Origin: Theobroma cacao
Taxonomy: Eukaryota > Streptophyta > Magnoliopsida > Malvales > Malvaceae
Direction: 5' to 3'
Length of the DNA: 64,000 bases
Assembly: GCF_000208745.1 (NCBI RefSeq)
Contig: NC_030858.1
Coordinates: forward strand, 17,405,694 to 17,469,693
Both the position numbers and the translations under genes were made by a program. Positions 1 to 11,948 of the stretch are shown in pieces. The stretch's first letter is position 1. Each line of letters opens with the position of its first letter. The notes under the pieces were generated by a model. The model saw only the letters and a list, made by a program, of their open reading frames with translations, ran no database searches and had not been told where the DNA came from.

Positions 1-415
1 ACCGATAGCTTTAAAAAAATTATTTTACAAGAATATTGTTTATTTTATTGAATATTTTATTATATTCAAATGGTCAAATTTTCACTTCAATGAACGTTTT
101 AGATACTTAAATTTTTTTTTAAATCATTAAATATATATTTTCAGCTTACCTACTACAGGTTTAGCAAGTTTCGAGATTTTCGACAAAAATGACGAAAATG
201 CCCCTGTGAGCAAAAAAAAAATGTGTTATGTTATGATTTGAAAAGGATTTGTAATCCTTCGTATTTTGATTATTTGATAACTATTGCTCACCGGGGAAGT
301 GCGAAAGCTGATACGAGAGTCTTGCGAGGTTTCGATCGACATTCAGGGTGAAGAATGTTTGTCGAGGTTTCGAGGCGGTTGTCACGGGCTCGATGGGAAG
401 TTTCGGATCGTGACA
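1..415 (+). mobile_element. 3' end of an LTR (truncated by window edge)
   Basis: The last ~170 bases, from the 'ctattgctcac' anchor at about 281 to the end 'ggatcgtgaca' at 415, align with the final part of the LTR at the right edge (63886-64000). Both carry 'cttgcgaggtttcgat', 'gaatgt' and 'gtcacgggctcg'. The CA end at 415 is followed by ordinary flank, with no primer-binding-site-like sequence. It is therefore a solo LTR or the 3' LTR of an element lying left of the window. Confidence 0.7.
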
Positions 416-1389
416 TAAGACATATATCTATGTCACTTTTTTTTTGGATTCTATTTGCTTCAGTTATAGTATGCAAAAAAGTTAGTGACGTATAAACCTC
501 AAAGATAAGTCTAGTGATTGATCACATTTTGTACTAATGAAATCAATTCATTAAGTAATCATTGGAGTATGACGAGATTATCAAACTTATATTAAGTTTT
601 TCTGCAACAAAACAACATTTAAGAAGAATTTGAAGAAGGTGGAGAGAATAATTGCAAATTGTTTTTCTTTTTGTTTTTTCACACAATCTTCAAAAAATCA
701 GATAATCCTATTTATAAGTAAAGATGCTTATTCCCGACACACATAAGACAACTATCTATTCCTAACAAACATAATTATTTAAATAAATAAATTTAATAAT
801 TTGGATAAACATAATTATTGTACAATCAGAATCATTCATTTTCATTATTGTTAATGCCAAGGCTCAGCACAAACAACCGAAAAGATAAGAGTATGCAAAT
901 GCCGTCCTTAGAAAGAGTTGAAGTTGGTGACAGCAGTGATTCGTTTTCAGTCTTCCCCAGGGGCCATGATTGGTTGGTAGGTAATTTCATATAACGTGTG
1001 TAAGTACGATATGATAAAAGTAATCCAAGTTGGATTTAGTCTAAAGACTGAATAATGAGACAGGAGATCGAGATCCGCGGGCAGCCGAAGAGAAACTAAA
1101 GGACGGGATGGTTTGACTTTATCAAGTGGGAGACATGGCCACGCAACCCCCTAAACATACGGCTCTTTGTACTTTTTCTTCTTTCTGTTTCAGTCTTTGG
1201 ACATACGTCATGCACATCTCTTGTCCTATTCTATTTCTTCCTCACTGCTCCTCCGTACGTCCTTGCAATTAATTCCCCTTATAAAACCAACAACGATTCA
1301 AATCAAAATCCCTTTTCTTTGCTTTCCTCGTCTTCTTTTCTTTCTCTTCTACTACAAATTCTGACACTTTTGGGACAAGTCTTAATAAA
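416..1389. other. 5' flank and leader of the PIRL gene
   Basis: No coding signal. AT-rich up to about 1020, then more mixed, with a CT-rich stretch (about 1165-1350) just before the start codon as is common in plant 5' leaders. A TATA-like box lies at 1280-1286. I see no recognisable transposon ends here. Confidence 0.5.
1280..1286 (+). promoter_or_regulatory. Candidate TATA box of PIRL gene
   Basis: TATAAAA preceded by a C-rich patch, about 105 bp upstream of the ATG at 1390. This spacing would give a 5' leader of roughly 75 bases. Placement is by motif and distance only. The CT-rich upstream stretch may also be transcribed. Confidence 0.4.
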
Positions 1390-4300
1390 ATGATGTACGA
1401 ACAGCAACAGCAGCAGCAGCAGCAGCAAGTGAGAATGGCCATGGGTTTGAGCGACAAGGGAGATCACAGAAGAAGATGTATAGAGGAAGAGAGGCTTGAG
1501 ATTGTGGATTTGAGTGGGATGTCGCTGGATTCTCTTCCAAATCCTTCTCTGAATTTGGCTACTATTTGCAAGTTAGACCTCTCTAACAATAATCTCCAGG
1601 TATCCCTTTCACCTTTCAATTATTCCCTCATATTAGGTTCTCAAAACTTTTTGGATCACATGCATGATCAAATACAAGCACGCACCTGTGTTTCCTGTTT
1701 GTGAGGATTGGTATCGGTGCATGACTCATCACTACTCGGAAACGAAGGGCCTCCAATCCCTTTGGTCAACTTATCATTCTATATATATATATTCCTCCCT
1801 CATAAGCTAAATACATCTATAATCACCGATCATGTATAATAGCACAAACCATAAACTATCCATATATTTTTTTATTAGTGAACAAAAACTGTTCAAATAG
1901 AGAGGAATAAGATTCTAAAATTCTCGTATTTCACCTTTTTATGTTATTAACAATAATTATGAGCCTTTAAAAAAAACAATAATTATGAGTAATATTAGGA
2001 TCATATTCTAAATTTTTTTTTATCGTATGGTTAGTAATCATATTGATTTCATATTTAAGTTTTATCAATCGATTTTTTTTATTGGTTAAACTTACAATTT
2101 ATACGTACATGAAGGAAATTAAGGCCCTCTTAATAAATTATCTCTCTATATTTTCTGGCTTTTGTTTCCTTCATATCGCTCTCACATCTTACAGTACTTG
2201 ATTACAAATGTTCAACAATATTTGTATCTGATGCAGTTATCCTATTTCAGTCAAAGCAGCCTAAAAGTAGTTAAAAACCTTGGTTACTTTAATTGTCGTT
2301 TTCAAGTTCTGCCGTCCATTGTTAAATATATAAAATTTTTTCCATCCACAAACAAGTAAATTGCCTGTCTTATGTTTATTTTCTTTTAAAATCCTTTAAT
2401 ATGAAGTGCAAACAAAGAAAACAAGTAATTATATGTGCTAGAGAGAAACGACAGCGCTTCAATAGAGCTATATTAATTCTCTACTTAAAACATAAAATGT
2501 CTTAAAATATTATAAAAGAAAAAAAGAATATCCTATAATATTTATAGGAATGTAAATAAAATAAAAGATTTTAAATTAATTCTCGTTTACTAGTTATACA
2601 TAAATCAGGGTGTTTGTTAATTAATTCACCTGTTCTTTGGGTGCGCCTATTATCGAGTGCCTAAAATTGTACTTGATTAAACTTTAGACACCCGATAAGC
2701 CGCAGTTAATGCTTTTAGTAGAAGGCCACAGCCTTAATTTTTTACTTTACGGGGTATAGTGCACGTTTCATTCGTGAATATATTCTTACAGAAGTACCTT
2801 TTGAACACAATCCTTTTTAACAACACTTACATTTGGTCTCTCTCTTTTTCTTTTTTTGCTTTTTTAGTTCTATTGTTTATTAAATAATTAAAACGAATGA
2901 ATATTCCTCAAGTAAATAACTTGACTCAATTCTAATATAATAATATATATTTTAGTTTAAACTTGAGATTTCACTTTATAAATAAAAGTAAATGTATTTT
3001 GTTTTCTTATATTCATTCATGTATCACTATCATTTTAGGATTGAATATAAATTAAGTATTAAACTTAAAAAATTAGGATTTAGTTAGCTATACTATAGCA
3101 CAACTAATAAGTACTAACACAAAAACAAGGTAAAATATAAAAATAAATAATACGAATATGATGTTTGCTAAAAATACTAACAAATATATATAATTATTTT
3201 TCAATTTCCATTTGATTATTGTTTCTTTTTGAAAAGTAAAATAGTTAAGAAAATTATATTTTATATTAAAAAAATCTTTTTGCGTATTGCTTTAAACATA
3301 TTTTTTACTTTTTATTTCTTAGAATAAAAATTAAGTTACAAAAATAAATAAAAAATTATCTTTTTGATGTAGATCTCCTGAAATACACTCCCGTCATTAA
3401 CGGCTGATTTGTGGAATCACGGTTAAGGTTTGATACATGATGCTATATGTTTACTCCTATGTTTAATGACGTGGGAATAATAAGGAGCAGCTTCTCAGTC
3501 TGCTATATTTCTTTCTTTCTTTTTTCCTTTTCCAAATTGTTTTCTTCATTGCTTCTCCCATTTCGTCATTTGTTCAAGTTAATTATCAAAGTGATAAGGA
3601 TCAAATCTGATATTGCCCACCAGCATACGCTTTGGCAGATTTTAATATTGTTATCCCTCGCCAATTTGAGCTCTTGTTTTGTATATTTTCATCATCATTG
3701 GTCTTGGATTTTGTACCCGCCCTTTCCGACTGCCAATTGATTGTGACTTTATAAATATAAAAGTCTAGCTCTGATATGGAATGTAAGGCTAGAGTCGTAC
3801 GAAATTTTGAGGTTTGAAAGTACGGTTTTGTTGCTGCTGACCAAGGGCCGGCTGCAAGTATTCAAGCAACATTCTTTAATTTGTTTGACTGTTTAATAAC
3901 CCCATTAATAAGTTGTAGTAGTAATATTTTGTGGATATAATATTCCTTCCTTTGAATTGACTTGACAGAGCATACCTGAGTCCCTGACCGCCAGATTACT
4001 CAACGTGTTGGTGTTTGATGTGCACTCCAATCAGCTTAAGTTTCTCCCAAACTCCATCGGTTGTCTGTCTAAGCTCAAGATTCTCAATGTTTCGGGCAAC
4101 CTTCTCCAAACTCTCCCTAAAACTATTGAAAATTGCAGGTTTGTATTGTACATAATGGAATGGGAATAGGATTATCATTTGCCTTTATTATTACTGCATT
4201 TAGATATATTCATGTTTTATAATCTGGTATTTTGAGTATCTTAATTAATATTTTTGTCAATATACATCTATGGACCTAACTAATAAATTGTTAAGCTGCA

Positions 4301-5006
4301 AATATCTCTTGCATTTGGCAGGTCATTGGAAGAATTAAATGCTAATTTCAACAAGCTTACCATGCTGCCAGACACTATTGGATTTGAGTTGATCAACCTG
4401 AAGAAACTGTCAGTGAACTCAAACAAGCTGATTTTCCTTCCCCAATCCGTCACGCACCTGACTTCCCTACGTGTTCTGGATGCACGCCTGAATTGCCTCG
4501 GGTCTCTCCCTGAAGACTTGGAGAACTTAATCAACCTGGAGGTTCTCAATGTAAGCCAAAACTTCCAGAACCTTGAAAACCTACCATACTCCGTTGGCCT
4601 CCTCGTTTCTCTTGTGGAATTGGACGTTAGTTACAACAAAATAACAAGCTTGCCTGACTCCATCGGATGCCTGAAGAAGCTTCAGAAGCTTTGCGTGGAA
4701 GGGAACCCCATGGTTTCACCACCAATGGAGGTTTTCGAGCAGAGCTTGCATGCTGTGAAGGAATACTTGAGTGAGAAAATGAATGCAGGGCACAAAAGCC
4801 CCCAAAAGAAGAAATATTCATGGGTTGGGAAGTTGGTAAAATGTGGGACCTTCAATGGGCACATGATGAGGGGCGGAACCCACGGGGAGCGAGAGGGGTT
4901 CGTCATGTCGGAATATAGGTCCATCGAAGGGCTAGCTTCACCTCGGTACATGGGGATGTTCTCACCGCGCCGGCTCTTCTCGCCCCGTACTTACTTTAGC
5001 GGATGA
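1390..5006 (+). CDS. PIRL: Plant intracellular Ras-group-related LRR protein (PIRL6/7-like)
   Basis: Three exons: 1390-1599, 3969-4138 and 4322-5006, joined at GT-AG sites, giving 1065 nt and 354 aa with an open frame throughout. Residues 5-13 are a run of nine Gln. From about residue 36 to 258 there are roughly nine to ten leucine-rich repeats with the Ras-group pattern (LxxLxLxxNxLxxLPxxI), for example '[16 protein letters not shown]' and '[15 protein letters not shown]'. The tail (259-354) is basic, has a KKK patch and 'SWVGKL', and ends with SPR-type motifs. There is no signal peptide or membrane segment, so the protein is intracellular. PIRLs are plant-specific and several act in pollen development; the partner is unknown. 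Adjacency to a CMO gene matches the Arabidopsis PIRL7 neighbourhood as I recall it, so PIRL7 (or its paralogue PIRL6) is the likely orthologue. Intact and probably functional. Confidence 0.92.
1600..3968 (+). other. Intron 1 of PIRL gene
   Basis: A 2369-bp AT-rich intron with donor 'CAG|GTATCC' and acceptor 'GACAG|AGC'. It contains only AT-rich low-complexity sequence and no transposon I can identify. The second intron (4139-4321) is 183 bp. Confidence 0.75.
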
Positions 5007-6499
5007 GGAAAAGAAAACTCTTCTACAGTTTGAAAATGTTTGCTTGAGTGGTTTATATTATATTCAGTGATTGTAGATTAATTTGGGATGATAAACCATA
5101 TATAAGCAAGTGGGTTTAAGTTTAGCATGGCTGAAATTGCAAGTCTTCCATGTCTGTATTTGATCTGTAGATGAGCATGGTGTATATATCATGTATCCTA
5201 CTCCAACAACTTTTATTAATTGCTCTCGTCCTTGCTTCTTTAATTATATTTTTATATATTGTACATACTATTTTGATCATTAGTCAAATCAACTGAGTTT
5301 GCTGCTCAGTAAAAATGTATATAGACACAACTATGGCTCATGTTGTGTTGTCCGAATGGAGTCTCTTGAGCAGTGAATGGTATAATTAGGTTTTTTCTTT
5401 TTTATCATTGCTTTCCTACTTATTATTATAGCAGTAGGAAAATTATGTAAGTAGTTTTTGTCGTGGGATCATCTACATATAGGATTAAAAGAGGTTCAAA
5501 TTCGAATAACCTTTCAAAAGTAGTCGAACGGGTGCAAGGAGAAATGAAAACTGTGAGATTGGCATGTGCTTGGAGTTTATAAAAAGCTCTTGCATATCAA
5601 GATATTGTAATCAACTGTAAACCGTGGGCACTGTTAGGGATTAAATCTTTGCTGAATGTACAACTTTTAAGAGGCTTGGGAGTGTAAACAACGGTGAATT
5701 TCACTTTGTTTATATGGGGTGTAGAGTGTTGTTGAGGTTTTATGAAATATGATTTCATGTTTGTGGTGTGGTTGTCGATGTAGCTGCCTATAGCTGTGAG
5801 AGTCATTACTCAAATGAGTTTTCAAAGCTGTCCAATTTTGAAGCAGTCTTTTGGGCTTTACAGTTGAGCTATATCTTTAAATTATCTTTTTATGAATATT
5901 GAGAATTAGATTTTAAAGAAGATACCGAAAATCCATTAACATGCAAACATGTGGCTGCCTTCATAAACATTAATTGCATATTCCACTAAAAGCTTGCTTT
6001 AGTCAGCTCAGATGTATTATTGCAATCATTGATTCTATACCAAAAAATTCCAATGAGTGATTGGATGACAGATGGTTAGAACAATATTCAAGTTATTTTG
6101 AATATAATCAAAGTGAAAGCTTCAAATAAGTAGAAGGAGAACTACAAAAAGAGGATTCCGCACTGTATTTGGGGAAATTTTAGGAAAACCGGATGTTGGA
6201 CGTTTCACACTGTTGTTGGTATAGATATTGGGAGTAAACTTGGCAATTTGATTTTAGTCACACAATTAAAGGTTCTCACCCTTGTTATTTACTGAAGAGA
6301 TGAGGAAGGACACCAACTTAAAAGAACTTCTTGAGTTAAAACCAAACTTGGAATTAAAGGTGCTAGAAAGATAAACAAGTAACCGAAAAGATATACAAAT
6401 CCTATTAGGTAAATTAAGTATTGAAAAGCAAACAAATGCTGAAAGGTCAAGGTGCTTGAAAGGAAAATTGAACTGAAAATTAATGTTGCTAAAAAGGTA
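5007..6499. other. 3' flank of PIRL, unassigned
   Basis: The PIRL 3' UTR probably ends within about 250 bp. The rest shows no intact gene. Short plus-strand readings around 5780-6000 look like decayed protein-coding DNA but are too broken to assign. No repeat ends seen. Confidence 0.35.
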
Positions 6500-6581
6500 A
6501 TTAAACTTTGAGAGATAAAACAATTGCTTTAAGATAAAGGCTTAAATCTTAAAGCAATTGTTTTATCTTTCAAAGTTTAAT
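6500..6581. repeat. Near-perfect 36-bp hairpin inverted repeat
   Basis: Arms 6500-6535 and 6546-6581 are reverse complements with one mismatch, separated by a 10-base loop ('aaaggcttaa'). The arms contain 'caattgctttaagat' and its complement. It is AT-rich but not simple sequence. It lies immediately upstream of a tandem duplication and the decayed DUF4283-like reading frame. Confidence 0.85.
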
Positions 6582-6721
6582 AAATGAGGAGAGTACGGTG
6601 ATGTGTGCACGATGGTGGTGACTTCGGCAAAAGACGACCTTAGAGATTTAAAAATGATGAGAGTACGAGTGATGCGTGCACAGCCGGTGGCAACTTTCAG
6701 CGGATGACGACCTCAGAAGAT
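6582..6721. repeat. 70-bp tandem duplication
   Basis: Two diverged copies starting at 6582 and 6652. Both share 'gagagtacg', 'gtgcac', a 'gtgac'/'ggcaac' core and 'gacgacct'. They may be part of the leader of the degenerate element that follows. Confidence 0.6.
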
Positions 6722-7083
6722 TGGTAGTCAGGCTACCGGAGAACTTATAAATAGTGGAAGATAGACTATTTTTGGTGTATGTGGGAAATTTAAGCTCAAG
6801 GTCTTCCTGAAGACAATTGACTGAAATCTTCCATGATTTGGGAATGGTTGTGGATGCCTTCACATGGAAATCTTGTCGGACTCAAGAGCCTAACAGTAGG
6901 CCAACCTTTGCCTTTGTCAGATACTGGCTGACAGAGGAAATGAGGAAGGCCATTTTGCAAGCCAATTATAAGGTGATTGATGGTTGACAAATTATCGTAA
7001 ACAGGACAATCTCCGTAAAAAACTGCGAATCAATCTAAAGTTGGCAAAGTAGAGAACGAGGGCCAACAAAAAAATTTTTCAAG

Positions 7084-7640
7084 GAGGCCTTGATTCAAGG
7101 TCCTAAAAATTATTCAAGCCAACTACAAAACAAAGATAAGTCAACTAATTCTCTATTTAAGAAGATAGTCCAGTTAGTAGACATTAATGTGGATGTTGCA
7201 GACAGTGATATCAAATGGACCAAAAGAAGTGTCGTTGCTTGTATGAGGGAAGCCTTTTCTCTCAAGTCTATTCAATCAAGATTCATCCAAGAAGGCATTC
7301 CCGTTTCCTTACACCCTCTTGGTGTCTTTAAGCCACTCATCAACTTTAGTGATGTGGAGGAAATGAAAATAGAGAGCTACTCAGACATTTTCACTATCTG
7401 GTTTCGCATTATTACCCCATACTCCCTTATACTAGAGAGAGACCAACAACCCATCTGAATCACAATTGAAAACCTTTCCCCCATCTTTGGTGTGAAACCA
7501 CTTTCAAGAAAATTGGGAGCCTCTGTGGTAAGGTTATTAAAGTCAGTAGTACCACATGTTCTTTACAAAAGTTTGACTTTGCCAAGGTGTTGGTTGTGTT
7601 AGAGGAAGGGAGGAGCATTCTATAGTCGACCTCAATTTGA
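7084..7640 (+). pseudogene. Degenerate DUF4283-type (LINE-associated) fragment
   Basis: An open stretch at 7090-7458 continues past a TGA into 'ITIENLPPIFGVKPLSRKLG' and, frame-shifted, 'FDFAKVLVVLEEG'. The order (a W/R-rich start, 'FIQEGIPVSLHPLGVFKPLINFSD', a linker, an 'IxIENLPP' step, then 'FDFAK') resembles the DUF4283 module found at the start of many plant LINE-like ORFs. It carries at least one stop and one frameshift and has no start of its own. It sits where the missing first CMO exon would be expected, so its insertion may have removed that exon. The family assignment is by pattern only. Confidence 0.45.
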
Positions 7641-7848
7641 TTTATTAGCTCAATTTTAGTTCTCTTCCCCTTTCCCGGAAATCACTAAAATAATATTATC
7701 CTGGTCCTTGGGCCACGCTTAGCTGTGGAAAACTGGTGTGCTTTATGTTGTCCATTTAACAAACGATGCCCTGTTTTCTGATTCCAGCAGTTAAATAGGC
7801 TCAATTTTCACATATAAGAACAAATGAAGGTTCATCGTCCTTTTGCAG

Positions 7849-7984
7849 ATTGGGAAATGTAGAGTTTGTGATCTGCCGGGATGATAATGGGAACATTGCT
7901 GCTTTTCACAATGTCTGTAGACATCATGCCTCTCTTCTTGTGTCTGGAAGTGGGAAAAAGTCTTGTTTTACATGCCCTTACCGT
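7849..7984 (+). pseudogene. CMO: CMO Rieske exon with lost histidine ligand
   Basis: Acceptor 'TTTTGCAG' ends at 7848. The exon reads 'LGNVEFVICRDDNGNIAAFH', then a first Rieske box with C-x-H ('NVCRHHA'), and the second box 'CFTCPYR', where the family has CPYH. The His that ligates the 2Fe-2S cluster is therefore Arg. The next exon starts in a phase that needs one more base from this exon. 'ccgtgtaagt' looks like an original 'catg|gtaagt' that changed a base and lost a G, so the donor or the frame is damaged as well. Confidence 0.85.
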
Positions 7985-8670
7985 GTAAGTCTCTTTGAAT
8001 CCCGTCTGATTTACTTAAGAATATCTTGTTTTTTTCTATGTTTTTGCTGTTGATTTGTTTTAGTTTCTTTGATTTCTGTTTTATGAGAAAGTTTATCCTT
8101 AGCTGCGATGGGACTTCCTCTCAGTACCTACCTAAGATCCCCTTTTTGCTTTGAAGTTTCAGCGGCCGGTAAAATGTAAAGCAATTGATTCAGAGTTTTG
8201 CCCTACATTTTACACACATAAAACCAGTTACCAGCAGATATTTTGCTTCAAATTGAGTTCTCTGCCTTGTAATTTGTTCTAAATTTATTATGATAAGCTT
8301 AAAGAAGAGTTGTAATAAGAGAAGATTATGTAAAATATAAGATGCATTGAAAATACTATTAAAGAGAAAGGCTCTTTCTACACTTCCAGAAGAATGGTAA
8401 TCATGGCCAAGCTGAAAACTTTGTGCCTGTTCTCTAAACCTAACAAGGTTTTGATAGATTTTTACTTCATATTTTGGGTCGTCTAAGAGAAATCTTAAGT
8501 TCTCCTTTAACAATCCACCTGCTCAATTTATGTCAATTGTTTCATTTGCTCTCATCACCAAAATGCTACTTTACATCCAGAGTTCTCACCTAAAGTGGAA
8601 AATCCTCACAAATGAATTTGTGGCAAAATAAAACTTCCTCTCATGGATCAAATTTTTTGTAAGTGACATT
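7985..8670 (+). other. CMO: CMO intron sequence left of copia insertion
   Basis: Ordinary AT-rich intron from the damaged donor to the left LTR. No coding or repeat signal recognised. Confidence 0.5.
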
Positions 8671-8991
8671 TGTTAACAACAAAGAAGAATATAATGCTCT
8701 GTTAAAGGGTAGTAGAATTGAGGTGAACAAAGTTACTTTGTTATTAATGAATAAGGTCTTATATTCACTTTGATAAGAACAGCACATATATATCAAGTGA
8801 TACAACATTAATTAAACACTAACACTTGTTCTTGATCTATTAACAAGTTTAAAACATTTAACAAAACAGCTTCATGCGACTTAACACATACAGTCATAGA
8901 GTTTAAGCAAAAGACTCTTATTTTTACACAGAATCTTAGTGGATTACATATGCCTTTATGTCCACGTTGATGCAAGCATTACAAGTTAACA
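8671..8991 (-). repeat. Copia 3' LTR (321 bp)
   Basis: Begins TGTTAACAAC and ends ACAAGTTAACA. Paired with 15908-16205, with numerous substitutions and small indels between the two, which implies an old insertion. Confidence 0.9.
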
Positions 8992-9751
8992 TTCTCCCTT
9001 AATGCTTACATTGACTATCTTTATTCTCTCTTTGTGATATTCAAACTTCTGTTTGCTCAATGACTTAGTCATTATGTCGATCAGTTGATCATCTGAGCAA
9101 CAATGAGAGATAGCAATTTCACCTTGCTGTTTTGCTTGCCTCAGTGAGTGATACTCAACACTGATGTGTTTTGTAAGTCTGTGGAACACAGGATTTTTAC
9201 CATAGCTATAGTAGATTTATTACAACAAATAAATCTGATGCAGTTGTCTACGGGAATCCCAGGTCATGGAGAATTTTTCTTGACCAAATTGCTTGGTTTG
9301 TTGTTGTTGCAGCAGAGACATACTCAGCCTCTACTAAGGATTGAGCCACAGTCTCCTGTTTTTAAGAAAACCATGAAAGTACTCCATTTCCAATTGAGAA
9401 AACATAGCCGGAGGTACTCTTTGTATCATCAACAGAGCTGGCTCCATCACTGTATAATTATCACATTAATTTGATTTCACCATATTGTGTGAATTTAAGT
9501 CCAAAGGTGATTGTACCATTCAAATACCTTATTACTCTCTTGGCTACAATGGCATGTGATTGGCATGGTTGCTGCATGCACCTTGACAAAAATCTCATAG
9601 TATACATTATCTCGAGTCTTGTGGCACGGATGTATAACAAACATCCAATGAGACTCCTATATTCAGAAGGATTCTTCAATTTGACACTATCATTAAGAGA
9701 TAAATTTTCATAAATAGGCAGGGGAGTGGATACACCTTTGCAATGGGCCAT
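8992..9751 (-). pseudogene. Copia RNase H region, degenerate
   Basis: Two readable blocks. At 9461-9751 the frame carries 'EYRSLIGCLLYIRATRLEIM', the RT/RNase H connection of copia elements. At 8986-9189 it carries 'VEYHSLRQAKQQGEIAISHC' followed by a 'DIMTKSLSKQKFE' motif, the RNase H end. The sequence between them is frame-shifted. A stop near the end lies just before the purine tract. Confidence 0.8.
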
Positions 9752-9814
9752 TTTGAATTGTTTAAGTACCTCTTTGACATAATTCTGTTGACATAATAGA
9801 ATGCCATCATCTTC

Positions 9815-10836
9815 CTACTTAACCTTAATTCTTAGAAAATATGATATTAACCCAAGATCAGACATGCTGAATTGTTTCTCCAATAACTCCTTGAGCTTAT
9901 TAACCTGAGTTGAATTAACTCTAGTAATTAATAAATCATCAACGTACATAGACAGGATTAGAGGAGATTGATCTTTCTTTTTTAAAACATATAAAGTGGC
10001 CTCATTTAGACTCCTTTGGAAACCATGATTCACCAAATATGAGTCGACCTCACTGTACCAAGCTCGTGGAGCTTGCTTTAACCCATACAAAGCCTTGCGA
10101 AGTTGGTACACCTTGCCTTTATCAGATTCAATCTCGAAACTAAGTCGTTGCTCAATATAGATTTCTTCATAAAGCTTTCCTTTTAAAAAAGCTAACTTTA
10201 CATCAAGGTGATAGAGCTTCCACTTACAAGTTGGAGCAATGATAGTGATTAATTGAATGGTATCCATTCTTGCAATAGGAGCAAAAGCTTCCTGATAATC
10301 TATACTTGCCATTTAAGAATATCATTTCACAACCAGGCGGGTTTTATACTTATTCAACGACCCATTTGAGTTGAGTTTCCTTTTGAAGATCCACTTAACA
10401 TCGATCACATGTCTATATCTTGGTCTGTGTACCAATGACCAGGTATTATTTTTTTCTATCATCTTTAACTCTTCTTTCATTGCTGCCATCCATTTAGAAT
10501 GATGAGCAGCTTCCTCAAATGAAGCTAGTTTAACAAGAGCCAATTGACACCTGTCATACACATCTTTAATGGTTTGGGTCCCTCTTACAGTTTCATCATC
10601 TATGATTTGGTCAGCTTCTAGACCACTCCCATCTCCATCATCAATATTACTATTATCAATCGTATTGATTGGTGCATAACTGGTGCCTACGAGTTGTTGT
10701 TTTTCCCAATTCCACTCACTATCTTCATCAAAAATGACATTTTTGGTGATTGAGACCTTCCCAGAATCAACCAAATAAACTCTATAAGCTTTAGCTTGCA
10801 AATTGTATCCAATGTGAATCCCAATTTGTGCCTTAG
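9815..10836 (-). pseudogene. Copia reverse transcriptase
   Basis: The 9815-10312 frame contains 'EAFAPIARMDTIQLI', 'LDVKLAFLKGKLYEEIYI', 'ALYGLKQAPRAWY' and the catalytic 'MYVDDLL', in copia order. The upstream frame (10322-10836) holds the 'EELKMIEKNNTWSLV' and 'KWIFKRKLNSNG' steps that precede RT. The integrase C-terminal part is cut at 10836 by the solo LTR and resumes at 13685. Confidence 0.88.
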
Positions 10837-11469
10837 TGTCACGACCCAAATTTCGGGTCATGACCGGCGCATGGGCCTTATAGACGTAGTCCACTAAGCC
10901 CAAGCAAGCCTGTTAATCTGGCATATTCATCATTCCATCATAAACTACTAAGTCATATATCATAACTTAGAATCAAAATAATATTAAGCATTGCCACTTC
11001 ATACTGGCATACCAAACAAGTGTATATACACTATCTACACATGTATCTTAATAATTCACATTAGGTTTGTCTATACACAACAAAAGGAGACTCGATGTCC
11101 AGTAGAGAAACTTGATGAATGTATAACTACTAAATACCGAGACACCTACTAATAGTTGAGTCTACAAATGTACTTCGACCTAGTTACTAGCTGCCTCGTA
11201 ATCTGAAAACATGAAGTTGAAAGCGGTGAGCATAAACTCAGTGAGTAAACAAGAAAAGGGAACAAGCATACCATAAGGAATGTTTAACGAAATCATGATG
11301 CATTCATTTTCTTAAAACAATGCAATTGTTTTGGCTCTTTTAAACCCCTCATGTAAACCCCACATGAGTAAATCACTTTACAAAGATCCATGCTCAACTA
11401 TGGTACCAAAGAAGTGGAAAATATGGCAAAAACCCACAAGTTAGCAAAATGGACAAAAAGGTTCTCATT

Positions 11470-11552
11470 GCAATGAACTTCATTCTCGCTGCAGCGAGAA
11501 CCAAGTCTAGTGAAGGCCCTCAAACCTGAGAGTTTCTCGCTGCAGCGAGTTT
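11470..11552. repeat. TCGCTGCAGCGA palindromic words in LTR
   Basis: Two full copies ('ctcgctgcagcgag') about 60 bp apart. The same word is multiplied and mutated in the related copy at 46206-46605. Confidence 0.75.
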
Positions 11553-11691
11553 CAAAACATCAAGGAAAAAGTCTCCTTTTCCCTTAAAACAAGCCATCCT
11601 GCTAAAATAACAATAGCAACATGTAACACATGTAAACTCCCAAATTTCAACAAATCAAATGCTCACATATTTGCATTTACAACCATATACC

Positions 11692-11779
11692 CATCATCAT
11701 CATGCACACCATCCCATCATCATCATCATGCACACCATCCCATCATCATCATCATGCACACCATCCCATCATCATCATT
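11692..11779. repeat. CAT-rich ~27-bp minisatellite
   Basis: 'atcatcatcatgcacaccat' is repeated about three times with little divergence. It gives the His-rich readings seen in translation, which are not genes. Confidence 0.8.
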
Positions 11780-11786
11780 CCCAACT

Positions 11787-11948
11787 CATGCGCACTCCCT
11801 ACTCGCACATGGCTAGGTCATCACCAGGTTATGCGCACTCCCTACTCGCACATAACTAGGTCATCACCGGGTTATGCGCACTCCCTACTCGCATATAACC
11901 AGGTCATCATCGGCTTATGCGCACTCCCTACTCGCACATAGCCGAATC
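11787..11948. repeat. ~43-bp minisatellite, four copies
   Basis: Units contain 'atgcgcactccctactcgca' followed by a 'taggtcatca'-like spacer. The related LTR on the other strand (21299-21415) has three copies of the same unit, so the repeat belongs to the LTR family. Confidence 0.85.

Noticed and set aside
1402..1428. CAG run as an unstable expansion
   Set aside because: Only nine Gln with a mixed CAA/CAG start; ordinary for plant proteins.
4280..4951. Minus-strand open frames opposite the PIRL third exon
   Set aside because: Shadows of the strongly coding LRR exon on the other strand.
5553..6060. Possible RNase H or other protein relic downstream of PIRL
   Set aside because: Some readable stretches, but too many frame changes and no diagnostic motif.
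11787..11948. CRISPR-like regular repeat array
   Set aside because: Only four units, spacers are themselves similar, located in an LTR of a plant genome. It is a minisatellite.
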